Shown here in pieces: positions 8,866 to 16,871 of a DNA stretch of 64,000 nt. Numbering within the stretch: the stretch's first letter is position 1; the number at the start of each line of letters is the position of its first letter. The position numbers and the translations under genes are program-made. The stretch is from Candidatus Poribacteria bacterium. Lineage in GTDB: Bacteria > Poribacteria > WGA-4E > PCPOR2b. Below the pieces are notes generated by a model. The model saw only the letters and a program-made list of their open reading frames with translations. It made no database searches and was not told the origin of the DNA. The stretch is from positions 1-64,000 of the forward strand of contig JAJECO010000013.1 of the NCBI GenBank assembly GCA_022822005.1. Direction: 5' to 3'.

Positions 8866-10452
8866 CTATTTTGACTTTAGATGGAAGATACTTTCGGAGT
8901 ACGCACTTTTGTCCTTTTCTGTTCTGTTGAGAACAGGTCGTTTATATTGATTGACAATCTGCACCCCCGAACGCTCCGCAATCGTTGGATACATATTGAA
9001 TTTGTCATTCGCTACCAGAAAAACATCGTAATCTTGGACTAAGAATCTTTTACAATTCTGCAGCACTTCCGAAATACCTTTGATATATTGCTCTCTAGCT
9101 TCTTTTCCCTTACCCTTGAAGAGCGGTCCAATTTCTAGCTCATCTTTTCGATCAAATTCAAATAAATCATAAGCGTAGGCGTGTTGTTCATGATAATCAA
9201 TTAATCCAACATACGGCGGACTAGAGAAAACTCCTTTAATCTTCTGCTCTTTCACGAGTTGGGCAAAACCTAGGTTATCTGTTTTTAATGCTTTGATAAT
9301 ATCAATTGTCCGAGAATCTCCGGTTAGACAGGTTTGAAACGTGTCGGTTCTCAGTCTATCAAACTGAACAAGGCGTTGAATTGTATCTTGATTGTATCGT
9401 TCCCACCAACTCAATATTGAAAACAACGGTCTGCACATCTTGCCATGCTTAGCACAGTAATAGACTGCCGTTACGGGTTCTTTTAAGGTTGCCAAATCTG
9501 CATGAGTCGTTGCCCGGCAAGTACGGATCGTTCGACTCAAAATAATCTGAATCACTCGCTGTGTTTCACGATTCTGGATATTTTTAACGCGCTCAAGAAC
9601 AAAATCAATTTCGTCTCTTACAGTCGATAAGTACCACATATCGAGGAATGTCTCTGATTTTCTTTGCCACAACTTGATTCCATATTGGTTGATTAGTTGA
9701 AAATATCTGAGTGAGAATTCATCCTCTTTTTCTTTTCCATATTTCTCTTGATCAATCTGTCCCTGTCTAACTTGGTATTTGAAATCAGGAGACGGAAAAT
9801 ATTGGCTATTAAACTCGTTGAGTTCTGCAGTGAGTTGTGCTTCAAATTGACCGACATTGGATTCGCCGATAAACCGTTTCAGAGCGTTCGTGATATTGTG
9901 AATTTCATTCTGTATATCAACGAGACTATGTTTCTCTACTTTGATGTTGCTGATGAGCGTATTAAATGCGGAAATATCAATACCGACAGCGTGCATTCCA
10001 AGTTCGTTAGCTTGTACCAGTGTTGTGCCGCTACCACAAAACGGATCGAGGATAATATCACCCTGTTTGAAACGCACATCTTTTTTGAAATCATCTGTAT
10101 GGTCGTCTAAGAAATATTCAACCAGTTGGGGGATGAATTTGCCTTTATATGGGTGGAGTCTATGGACGTGTTTCGTCGTATCGGCTTCTTTCAGATAATC
10201 AAATGACAGTCCCCAGTTGATGTCTTCACCTAACTGCGCTTTCCAGTCGATCTCTCGTTTTCCTATGTATGAATGATAGTACTTAATTAATTCCTGTTTT
10301 GAAACCCTTGTGGTACCATTACTGTCATATTTCCGAATTCTTCCATACTGAATTAGATAAGAAATGTTGGAAGTTGTCACATTTTTTTTAATATGATTCG
10401 TTGCCCATTTGCTGGCTTCAGGAATAGTCATTAAATCTGCTGCTTCAATCAT
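8866..10452 (-). CDS. DNA methyltransferase with N-terminal HTH (R-M partner)
   Basis: A 528-residue amino-methyltransferase. Residues about 8-60 form an excisionase/MerR-like winged HTH ('TIPEASKWATNHI...YGRIRKYDSNG'). Motif X ('HRLHPYKGKFIPQLV') and motif I ('DPFCGSGTT', SAM binding) follow at about 95-140, and the catalytic motif IV 'SSPPYVGLIDYHEQ' lies near 405. The X-I-...-IV order resembles the alpha or gamma arrangement, and SPPY suggests N4-cytosine (or N6-adenine) methylation. A consensus promoter and a 10-bp palindrome lie just upstream. In several R-M systems such HTH extensions repress their own promoter, and the same is inferred here. No clear ribosome site is seen before the ATG. 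Confidence 0.88.
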   Translation of the reverse strand: MIEAADLMTIPEASKWATNHIKKNVTTSNISYLIQYGRIRKYDSNGTTRVSKQELIKYYHSYIGKREIDWKAQLGEDINWGLSFDYLKEADTTKHVHRLHPYKGKFIPQLVEYFLDDHTDDFKKDVRFKQGDIILDPFCGSGTTLVQANELGMHAVGIDISAFNTLISNIKVEKHSLVDIQNEIHNITNALKRFIGESNVGQFEAQLTAELNEFNSQYFPSPDFKYQVRQGQIDQEKYGKEKEDEFSLRYFQLINQYGIKLWQRKSETFLDMWYLSTVRDEIDFVLERVKNIQNRETQRVIQIILSRTIRTCRATTHADLATLKEPVTAVYYCAKHGKMCRPLFSILSWWERYNQDTIQRLVQFDRLRTDTFQTCLTGDSRTIDIIKALKTDNLGFAQLVKEQKIKGVFSSPPYVGLIDYHEQHAYAYDLFEFDRKDELEIGPLFKGKGKEAREQYIKGISEVLQNCKRFLVQDYDVFLVANDKFNMYPTIAERSGVQIVNQYKRPVLNRTEKDKSAYSESIFHLKSK

Positions 10453-10498
10453 TTTGAGCTTGCCTCTGCGTTTGGGATACCATACAAATTCCCATGAT

Positions 10499-10508
10499 CT
10501 GATATCAG
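10499..10508. promoter_or_regulatory. Perfect 10-bp palindrome at start of R-M transcript
   Basis: CTGATATCAG lies just downstream of the -10 box of the minus-strand promoter and covers the predicted transcription start (about 10503). Its position fits a repressor site for the HTH-bearing methyltransferase. It also contains GATATC, a generic hexamer, so chance is possible. Confidence 0.4.
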
Positions 10509-10509
10509 T

Positions 10510-10538
10510 ATTATAGCCCAGTCTATGCAGTGGTGCAA
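10510..10538 (-). promoter_or_regulatory. Sigma70-type promoter of R-M / mqnE-mqnA run
   Basis: On the minus strand, TTGCAC (10533-10538) and a perfect TATAAT (10510-10515) are separated by exactly 17 bp. The predicted start near 10503 gives a leader of about 50 nt before the methyltransferase ATG at 10452. With no gap of more than about 100 bp down to base 1, this may drive much of the run including mqnE and mqnA. Confidence 0.7.
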
Positions 10539-10618
10539 GCGAATATTTTGTCTTGCCTACGGCTGCCCTTTCTGATAGACTTTCGATGCTGCGTAACCTA
10601 TCTTAGAGGTAAACGACA

Positions 10619-11419
10619 ATGGACATTTCTTCAACCCGCGTTATCACACTGATGACCGACTTTGGGACAAGTGATTATTACGTCGGAGTCATGAAAGGCG
10701 TGATCCTGAATATCAATCCACATGCTCAGATTGTCGACATCACGCACACTATTCCGCCGCAAGATATTCACGGTGCTGCGCTTCTAATTGATACCGCCTA
10801 TCGCTATTTTCCATCCGGTATTATCCACCTGATAGTCGTAGATCCAGGAGTAGGTAGCCACCGCAGAGCCATCATCTGCCGAACCGAAACAGCCTATTTC
10901 ATCTGCCCGGATAATGGGATTCTGACTCATATCATCCATAACGAAGAACATATTCGCACCGTATCGGTGAAGAACTCGGCTTACTTCCTGCCACAGATTA
11001 GCAACACCTTTCATGGGAGAGACATCTTTGCTCCTGTTGCTGCACACCTTTCGCGCGGTGTATCCATGGATAAATTGGGAAACCCAATTACAGATCCCGT
11101 GCAACTCCCCGTTCCAGAACCTAAAGTAATGAATGAGGTGATTGTGGGGCATATCATCTGGATTGATGCCTTTGGGAATTTAGTAACAAACATTTCTCAC
11201 GATATGTTGGAGTCGCGGGCAGGAGAGGCTGGGGTTGTTATCCGTGCAGGAAATGCGAAGATCGCTGATCTTAACCACTCGTACGCTGAATCAGCAGTCG
11301 GCGAGCCGTTAGCAATTATCGGCAGCTCCAATCGATTGGAAATCTCAATCAACCAGGGGGATGCAGCGCAAGTCCTTGGGCTGAAACGGGGGGACGAGAT
11401 CACAGTTTGTATGACGTAA
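10619..11419 (+). CDS. SAM hydroxide adenosyltransferase (DUF62, SAM hydrolase)
   Basis: A 266-residue protein of the chlorinase/fluorinase-like DUF62 family, which in most bacteria splits S-adenosylmethionine with hydroxide to adenosine and methionine. The N-terminal signature 'ITLMTDFGTSDYYVG' and the stretches 'VDITHTIPPQDI', 'VVDPGVGSHRRAI' (with the Arg of the Asp-Arg-His hydroxide triad) and 'FHGRDIFAPVAAHL' are all present. The C-terminal beta-barrel has 'IDAFGNLVTNIS'. Length is typical. It is divergent from the R-M operon (166 bp between starts) and convergent with a PhyH gene. The fluorinase/chlorinase-specific halide loop is not evident, so hydrolase is the default call. Confidence 0.92.
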   Translation: MDISSTRVITLMTDFGTSDYYVGVMKGVILNINPHAQIVDITHTIPPQDIHGAALLIDTAYRYFPSGIIHLIVVDPGVGSHRRAIICRTETAYFICPDNGILTHIIHNEEHIRTVSVKNSAYFLPQISNTFHGRDIFAPVAAHLSRGVSMDKLGNPITDPVQLPVPEPKVMNEVIVGHIIWIDAFGNLVTNISHDMLESRAGEAGVVIRAGNAKIADLNHSYAESAVGEPLAIIGSSNRLEISINQGDAAQVLGLKRGDEITVCMT

Positions 11420-11475
11420 TACCAACCTGCCCCTGTGGAGTTTCGATACTGGGGATGGCGGAAATATCCATGAAT

Positions 11476-12252
11476 CTACTTCATTGTTGCTTCAGGCATA
11501 CATTCCGGTTTTGGATAAGTTTCCAAAAAGCCGTTCGGTGTGCGGAGGAGATACTTCAACCAGCTTCCCTCCGGCGCATCTTCAAAGAGACTTTGGTAAA
11601 GCGTGTCGCCTCCAAAAGAATTTGCTATGACCCCGGGGCAGTAGGTAAAAATAATTGTCCGACGTACGTTATCCGTGGTGTTGAATGAACCGTGACGCAT
11701 GTCGTGGGTAAAAAGCAGGACAGACCCTGCCTTCATGGGTATTTCAATGTACATCTCCTGCAATGCGTCGTCGGGAGGTGACGGATAGTTGGCTTTGTGG
11801 CTACCCGGAATGACTTGCAACCCACCCTCGCCGGGATTGATGTCGCGCATTGCGTAAAACACTTGGAAGAGGTTGTGATGGATACGACCGTTAAAGTGAT
11901 AAAAATTATGCGTCACTGACGGTGTGTGATTGGAGTGAGCCACCGTCCTACCTCCGTTCCATTTAAATGTTACCCATGTTGACTTGAGTCTGGGGCGGTC
12001 CACCATCTCACCAATATAGGGAAGCACTTTTGGATTCACAACGAGGTCTAGCAAGGACGGCTCCTGATTCAGAATGTCGTCGTATCTGACCTCAGGATTT
12101 GCCGATTTTGGCAGGGCATGGAAATCTTGCAGAGCCTTTTCTTCCCAGCTATCCAGACGCTCGTTTAGATACGCAAGATAGTCAGGCTCAATAGCATTTT
12201 CGATCAGCAGATATCCGTTCACATCGTAGTAGTATAACTCTGCAAGGGTCAC
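11476..12252 (-). CDS. PhyH family protein with HxN in place of HxD
   Basis: A 258-residue PhyH-like protein: 'LQVIPGSHKANY' is the family core and H187 ('MRHGSF') the distal His. The proximal motif, however, reads H106-S-N108 (coded at 11929-11937), lacking the metal-ligand Asp. It belongs to the same subgroup as the gene at 40473 (shared 'GRI' spacing after the motif and 'GEGGLQVIPGSHKAN' against 'GDGGLAVIPGSHKAN'), which has HxG. Asp replacement is a hallmark of Fe/2OG halogenases but also occurs in inactive members. Start GTG at 12252 with AGGAGAG upstream. It is the last gene of an apparent four-gene operon. Confidence 0.88.
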   Translation of the reverse strand: MTLAELYYYDVNGYLLIENAIEPDYLAYLNERLDSWEEKALQDFHALPKSANPEVRYDDILNQEPSLLDLVVNPKVLPYIGEMVDRPRLKSTWVTFKWNGGRTVAHSNHTPSVTHNFYHFNGRIHHNLFQVFYAMRDINPGEGGLQVIPGSHKANYPSPPDDALQEMYIEIPMKAGSVLLFTHDMRHGSFNTTDNVRRTIIFTYCPGVIANSFGGDTLYQSLFEDAPEGSWLKYLLRTPNGFLETYPKPECMPEATMK

Positions 12253-12315
12253 GAAAACTCTCCTATGAATTCATACGGTTTGTCGATAAACTCCTTAATT
12301 CTCAAGAGTATAGAT

Positions 12316-13113
12316 TCACACATTTTGCGGTTCTTCAACGGGTACATACTCCGGGAAAACCTTCGAATATGCGCGACCGGTCGAAACTTGGCGGGTCGCT
12401 GCATCAATATAACAGACGCTGAACGCGCGCCGTGGACGATCTGTTGTGTTGACCTCTGAGCGGTGTAAGGTCCAATTGTGCAGCAAGACCACCTCTCCCA
12501 TTTCCATCTCCAGATAGAGCCGCTTTTCGTCTGGTGCATAAATTTCCCGTTCCTCCGGGGATAATTGATCGCCTTGTTCAGGGATAAGACTTTTGTGCGA
12601 TCCCGGGATAATCTGTAAGCAGCCATTGGCGACACTGGTTGGATCCAATGCGGTCCAGATCGTCACCTGTGGTGGAATGCTTAATCCCCAACCGCCTGCA
12701 CCGTCCTGATGCCAATTGATCATGACGCCTCGTTCTGCTGGCTTGTTGAAGAACATCGTCCGAAAAGCGGAGACCTCTTCGCCGATGATCTTCCCGGTGA
12801 TGTTCTGAAACAGCGGATGTCGTATGTAAGGCAAAAATAGCGGGTCCTGATCAAGGTCCTGGATCTTCCGATACTTCAGCGAAGAACCCTTAAATTCTTT
12901 CGTCTGCTTCGACAATTCTGCGTGACCCGCTGACGGGCACAACTGCATGAGCATGTTGTCGTAGTGAATCTTTCCCAGCATGATATCGTCAATTCGTTGG
13001 CAGAGTGCCTCAATCTCTTCGTCCGGCGCAACTTTGCCCAGACGCACATATCCCTGTTCGTCGAATGTTGCAAGTTCGTCGTCTGTCAAAACCGGTCCGT
13101 GTAGGTTCGCCAT
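12316..13113 (-). CDS. PhyH family dioxygenase
   Basis: A 265-residue Fe(II)/2OG oxygenase with an intact triad: H135-x-D137 ('NWHQDGAGGWG') and H217 ('WTLHRSE'), and an Arg in 'RPRRAF' as likely 2OG ligand. The family core is 'LQIIPGSHKSLIP'. An insertion 'GDQLSPEEREIYAPDEKRLYLEMEMGEVVLL' separates core and distal His, as in PhyH proteins acting on larger substrates. AGGAGG lies 7 nt before the ATG. It lies 63 bp upstream of the HxN paralog and 48 bp downstream of the methyltransferase in the same operon. Substrate unknown. Confidence 0.9.
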   Translation of the reverse strand: MANLHGPVLTDDELATFDEQGYVRLGKVAPDEEIEALCQRIDDIMLGKIHYDNMLMQLCPSAGHAELSKQTKEFKGSSLKYRKIQDLDQDPLFLPYIRHPLFQNITGKIIGEEVSAFRTMFFNKPAERGVMINWHQDGAGGWGLSIPPQVTIWTALDPTSVANGCLQIIPGSHKSLIPEQGDQLSPEEREIYAPDEKRLYLEMEMGEVVLLHNWTLHRSEVNTTDRPRRAFSVCYIDAATRQVSTGRAYSKVFPEYVPVEEPQNV

Positions 13114-13161
13114 AACAGAGCCTCCTGATAAAGGTGTCAGTTAAGTTGCCTATTTGATAAT

Positions 13162-13743
13162 TTAACGGTACTTGCGGTAAATAGTTACCTCCATGGCATC
13201 ACGTTTGACCCAAGGCAGATCTGTCTCAAACCAGTGGGTTCGGCTTTCATAATGGGAACGGACATGGTTCAGATAGTCCGCCATGCCCGCTGCTCCGATC
13301 CCCACGTTATCCGCAACGACAGTTGCCCTGTCAGTCAGACGTGATTCAATTGCCCTGAAACAGGGGAAATAGTTGCTATAATTATTGTCGAGAAGCAGGA
13401 AATCCACCGGTTCAGTGATAGCTTTCAGTACTTCCGTCGCATCCCCAATTCGTGAATCGATCAGATCTGCGACATTGGCACGTCTAAAGTTTTCCTGTGC
13501 CTCTTGGGCGCGTCCCGTATCGATCTCCACGGTGAGCAAGCTGCCCTCACCGACAGCTCTGAGAGCAGCGACCATCCAGAGGCCTGAATAGCCGATAGCG
13601 GTTCCACATTCGACAATCAAGGTTGGTTGTGCATTTTGAACAAGGTCTGAGAGAAACTCCGCTTTTTCCGATCCAAGCATCGGGATGTGCTGCTCTCGAC
13701 ATCGTTCGTCCACCTCTTGTAACACCCGATCAAATACCGTCAT
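13162..13743 (-). CDS. Class I SAM-dependent methyltransferase (O-methyltransferase-like)
   Basis: A 193-residue methyltransferase counting from the ATG at 13743 (GGAG upstream); a TTG at 13764 would add seven residues but is less likely. The SAM-binding motif I 'LIVECGTAIGYSGLWM', the acidic residue after beta2 in 'LLTVEIDTGRA', motif 'SRIGDATEVL' and the 'VDFLLLDNNYSNY' strand resemble catechol-type (family 3) O-methyltransferases. The 'LLLDN' Asp-Asn pair would fit metal-assisted O-methylation. It lies between the enolase-superfamily gene and two PhyH genes in one operon, so it may methylate an intermediate of that pathway. Confidence 0.85.
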   Translation of the reverse strand: MTVFDRVLQEVDERCREQHIPMLGSEKAEFLSDLVQNAQPTLIVECGTAIGYSGLWMVAALRAVGEGSLLTVEIDTGRAQEAQENFRRANVADLIDSRIGDATEVLKAITEPVDFLLLDNNYSNYFPCFRAIESRLTDRATVVADNVGIGAAGMADYLNHVRSHYESRTHWFETDLPWVKRDAMEVTIYRKYR

Positions 13744-13800
13744 TGATACTCCGTCCTTCCTCAATTTCCCAGGCTCGACTTTTCCTGCAAATTTCCCTCG

Positions 13801-15033
13801 TTAATCTGCGCGGAAGGTACCTTCCTTCTGCACCCGCTCATAAATATGAGCGAAGTCGGCAGAGCCATCGTCTTCCCATATTTCGGATCTGATCCCCCGG
13901 ATTGTGCCTTCCTCACGTCCGGTTACTCTGGTGGGCGACACATAGGAACGACCATAGAAGGTATTGCCACCGGGCATGTTTAGCACGCCAACATGCTTGG
14001 GAGGTTCTATCGGCTTATTCGCTGCGATGCGTGCCAGCGCATCTTCGTCTACCTCGTATCCGAGCCCCGGACCCTCTGGTACAGGCGAGGACCCTTCAAT
14101 GACAGGAATCCGTTCGGTGGTATAGTCCTCTTCGTATTGATCGTCCAGATTGATGGAGTGGGCGGTGTGGGTTGGCAAGACTGCTGCTAAATGCAGCGCC
14201 ATTGCTTTGCCGAGTGTGCCTGACTCAAACTGAAGTATGGTCTGGATATTTGCCTTTCCGCACGCGAAACCGGTTGCAACAGTATCGCCAATCGAGCCCC
14301 CAATCATATAGATGTCTGCTACACCGTGTATAATCTCTTGGACGCTCCCAAGCGGCGTGCCATGCATGATAATCGGGAGACGGGTCTGTTCGCGCAATCG
14401 ACGCCAGCCATCTATATCGTTCTTCACAAGTGGGTCTTCGATATAACCGACAATTGGGTGGTTGCGCTCCAATTCCTGAACAATGGGGAGAGCTGCTGCT
14501 AAGCTCCGATTACCATTGAAGTCGTAGTGAATTTTAAAACCCTCTGGTGCCACCTCTTCAGCAAGCCGTGTCTGCTCTATCACGTCATGGTAATCACAGG
14601 TATGCATCTTAAAGATGGTGTAACCTTGGTCTGCTGCTCGACTTATCTCGTCACGGAATGTCTCCGGTGATGCTGGACGAGTCCACGCTGCAACTGACAC
14701 TGCATCTCGGACTTTCTGTCCTATCAGCTTATAGACGGGCACCCCAAGATATTTTCCCATTACGTCGTAGAGGGCGCAATTCAGTGCGGAGCCGTACGAT
14801 AGATGGTTGTTGATGAAGTCAAACGGGTTGCGCCCGATGAGTGATGTAGCGATTGCTGGATCTGGCTGTCCACCCGGACGGACGCGTTGGTCCCCGTAGC
14901 CGGTTATCCCGGCATCCGTTTCCACTTTGAAGACAGTGCGGTGATCTATACCATATAAATCCACCTTACGATTATCGTAGCGTTTTGCAAGGCGAGGATA
15001 AATTGGTATCACTTCAATATTGGTAATCTTCAT
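13801..15033 (-). CDS. Enolase-superfamily (mandelate racemase/muconate lactonizing-like) protein, atypical ligand set
   Basis: The start is set at the ATG at 15033, which has an excellent GAGGAGGG site; a longer frame (to 15153) adds an unlikely 40-residue tail. The 410 residues show the capping domain, then the barrel: 'IHYDFNGNRS' (first metal Asp) and 'GYIEDPLV' (second, Glu). The third ligand position, normally Glu/Asp in 'GE', reads 'IIMHGTPL'. The family abstracts a proton alpha to a carboxylate (dehydration or racemisation of sugar acids). The last part ('VIEGSSPVPEGPGLGYEVDEDAL') is the usual C-terminal closure. First gene of the operon running to 11476, with its own promoter region. 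Confidence 0.85.
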   Translation of the reverse strand: MKITNIEVIPIYPRLAKRYDNRKVDLYGIDHRTVFKVETDAGITGYGDQRVRPGGQPDPAIATSLIGRNPFDFINNHLSYGSALNCALYDVMGKYLGVPVYKLIGQKVRDAVSVAAWTRPASPETFRDEISRAADQGYTIFKMHTCDYHDVIEQTRLAEEVAPEGFKIHYDFNGNRSLAAALPIVQELERNHPIVGYIEDPLVKNDIDGWRRLREQTRLPIIMHGTPLGSVQEIIHGVADIYMIGGSIGDTVATGFACGKANIQTILQFESGTLGKAMALHLAAVLPTHTAHSINLDDQYEEDYTTERIPVIEGSSPVPEGPGLGYEVDEDALARIAANKPIEPPKHVGVLNMPGGNTFYGRSYVSPTRVTGREEGTIRGIRSEIWEDDGSADFAHIYERVQKEGTFRAD

Positions 15034-15370
15034 CTTAACCCTCCTCTTACGGGACAAAATTCCATTTGCAAAGAAATTATATGTAGGGAACACAAGTACA
15101 CTGTACTCAGATTTTCTGACCAGTATATTAACAGATTTTCGACTGTGGTTCAAGTGTGACGAATTATAGAAATAAGTAGGTGTTCACCAGTGGTTTCCCT
15201 TAGCGAAGCCTCAAGAGTCTCCTCCTTGTTATGGGACGTACTGAATAAGGGGGATTTAGGGGATTGGTTGCACATCAAATGTGTTGAAGTAAGTATAAAA
15301 TCTACCATAAATAGCTGATGCCAAGACGGGATCTATCGCTGCCTATGGTCAAAGGCGGATCTCTGCTAAA
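15034..15370. other. 337-bp intergenic region with enolase promoter
   Basis: No credible gene is seen. The proximal part holds the minus-strand promoter and palindrome described at 15076-15107. Near 15245-15265 is a G-rich 'AAGGGGGATTTAGGGGA' stretch resembling a dispersed repeat, not found again in the window. No terminator with a T-run was recognised. Confidence 0.5.
15076..15107 (-). promoter_or_regulatory. Promoter -10 and operator-like palindrome of the enolase-PhyH operon
   Basis: On the minus strand a perfect TATAAT (15076-15081) lies 42 nt before the ATG at 15033; the predicted leader is about 36 nt. The -35 is weak. At 15095-15107, exactly in the -10/-35 spacer, is AGTACACTGTACT, a 13-bp near-perfect palindrome. 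A repressor bound there would block the promoter, consistent with an inducible catabolic operon. Confidence 0.5.
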
Positions 15371-16606
15371 TCAGACCGCCCAACCCTTTACCATGTACGC
15401 CTGCAATATGCCGCTCTCGTCCGAATTAAAGAACCCTGTACTGCCATCTGGCGAGAGAAACGGGTGGATGTGACTACCTTTCTCCCAAGACGAGCGCGGG
15501 TTGAGCAGAAAGGTGATGTTTTCCAACGGAGCCGTTTCATCGGTAGATAACTGGCCGAGGTAGAGTGAACCACCACCATCTCTAGGACCCGCGTCCGTGA
15601 TCAGACGCTGTCCAGCAAGATCTGTGGCAAAATGATAGAAGTCAGGATTTGGGAAATCTCGTGATAGATCATTACGCAGCCCGCCCGGTGTGTTGAGTCC
15701 TAAATGTCCCACATGGTCTGTGGCGCGTCCCTCAATAATTTGACAGCTCTTGGGTTCCCGTGTGGAAGTGCTGGTAAGCGCCCTCGCGCTACGTCCAATC
15801 CAGCACTGATGGCCCTGACAGAACTCAATTCCATTACGTCCCCAAGGCAAATCTCTAAGCTTCGTCCCATCGTCCCGGATAACGTGGATATCCGCCCCGT
15901 CGCCCCCAACCAACTTGGCGACTTTTCCTGCCGGATCGCAGCTGTTGCCATGATTTTCTTGAATCAGAATGTCGTGGGTCTCCTCAGCGTCGAGGGAGCG
16001 ACTGTACTGTGGGTGCATGTTACACCAGCTCTGGCCGTGGATAATCAATTCAACCGATGCCGCCTCTAAGTCAAAGACCAGCAAGCCCCATGGCGCGTTG
16101 GCTGTTTTTCCGTCACCAAAGAATGCAGAAATTGCCAGCCGCTTTCCATCAGAGGATACTGTAGATAGTGGATAAGGGCGACTCGGACGAAGATTGGTAT
16201 CAGAAAGTGGTGTGTCAATGGTTAACAGTGTTTGTCTACCAGTGCCGTCCATGCCAACTCGCTTGAGCGTCAGGCTTCCGCCACCGGGCTCGGTTTCATC
16301 AATAAAGTAATAGAGGGTTGTTCCGTCAGGCGAGACAGAGGGCGCGGTCGCTCCGATTTCCTCGGTAATTGGAATAAGTTCGCAGTTGCTCTCTAGATCG
16401 CAAATCAGGTAATTGTGTTCGGGATCTTCCGGATCTGACCCATGTGGGTGTGCAGAGCGATGGAGGATAAACCGCTTCGAGTCCGGCGTAAAGATCTGCG
16501 CCTCCATATAAATGTGGGAACTGGGCACATCTTCCTCCGTTGTCAGTTGGATAATTTCCAACCCATCAAGACTGCCTTCACTTTGCAAATCAGGTCGTCT
16601 TTTCAT
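15371..16606 (-). CDS. Oligogalacturonate-lyase-like beta-propeller (pectate lyase 22 / TolB-like)
   Basis: A 411-residue beta-propeller. Repeated blade motifs such as 'IFTPDSKRFIL', 'SVSPDGTTLYYF', 'TVSSDGKRLAIS' and 'PFLSPDGSTGFFNSD' are TolB/WD40-like; the His-rich features 'QSWCNMHPQYS' and 'QENHGNSCDPAGK' resemble PL22 oligogalacturonate lyases, in which His residues hold Mn2+. That family cleaves unsaturated pectin dimers in the cytoplasm, and no signal peptide is seen. Fit to pectin is uncertain, because many homologs near PhyH and sugar-acid genes have no known substrate. It is a separate transcription unit, 337 bp from the enolase start. Confidence 0.72.
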   Translation of the reverse strand: MKRRPDLQSEGSLDGLEIIQLTTEEDVPSSHIYMEAQIFTPDSKRFILHRSAHPHGSDPEDPEHNYLICDLESNCELIPITEEIGATAPSVSPDGTTLYYFIDETEPGGGSLTLKRVGMDGTGRQTLLTIDTPLSDTNLRPSRPYPLSTVSSDGKRLAISAFFGDGKTANAPWGLLVFDLEAASVELIIHGQSWCNMHPQYSRSLDAEETHDILIQENHGNSCDPAGKVAKLVGGDGADIHVIRDDGTKLRDLPWGRNGIEFCQGHQCWIGRSARALTSTSTREPKSCQIIEGRATDHVGHLGLNTPGGLRNDLSRDFPNPDFYHFATDLAGQRLITDAGPRDGGGSLYLGQLSTDETAPLENITFLLNPRSSWEKGSHIHPFLSPDGSTGFFNSDESGILQAYMVKGWAV

Positions 16607-16752
16607 GTTCTTCCTTCATCTCCTATGAAATGTCTATCCTGTCACTGTTGGCAAATAGTCCAGATATGGCACTATTCTCGCATCTTACTGTAGACTGTCT
16701 CAATTTCCACTCCAGTTTAACATCAATTCGGGATTCAATCAAGAAAAGCATG

Positions 16753-16781
16753 TTGCCCTAATGGCTCAAGCGTGGTAATAT
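16753..16781 (+). promoter_or_regulatory. Possible promoter upstream of creatininase-mur cluster
   Basis: TTGCCC (16753-16758) and TAATAT (16776-16781) are 17 bp apart. The -10 matches consensus at 4 of 6 positions. It is followed by a hairpin/palindrome at 16790-16815 and then the creatininase start at 16872. Confidence 0.4.
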
Positions 16782-16789
16782 TTGAGCGA

Positions 16790-16815
16790 TTCGGCTATTT
16801 TGTCAATTAGCCGAA
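16790..16815. promoter_or_regulatory. 8-bp inverted repeat in leader of creatininase-murD unit
   Basis: TTCGGCTA (16790-16797) and TAGCCGAA (16808-16815) are perfect complements around a 10-nt loop. The position, just after the putative promoter and 57 nt before the creatininase ATG, suits an operator or a leader hairpin. No T-run follows, so it is not a standard terminator. Confidence 0.45.
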
Positions 16816-16871
16816 AATCGAACTCGAAATCGGATCCGGTAAGATGCTCGGATTCGACAAGCGGAGATGTC

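Noticed and set aside
9748-10198. Two plus-strand frames of 120 and 85 codons inside the first methyltransferase gene
   Set aside because: They are antisense to conserved motifs I and X of the methyltransferase; no ribosome site or family match.
10619-11419. Fluorinase or chlorinase
   Set aside because: The gene has ordinary DUF62 hydrolase features including the conserved Arg of the hydroxide-binding triad; the fluorinase-specific loop is not evident.
12249-12635. A 128-codon minus-strand frame overlapping two PhyH genes
   Set aside because: Out of frame with the conserved PhyH sequence and without a recognisable domain.
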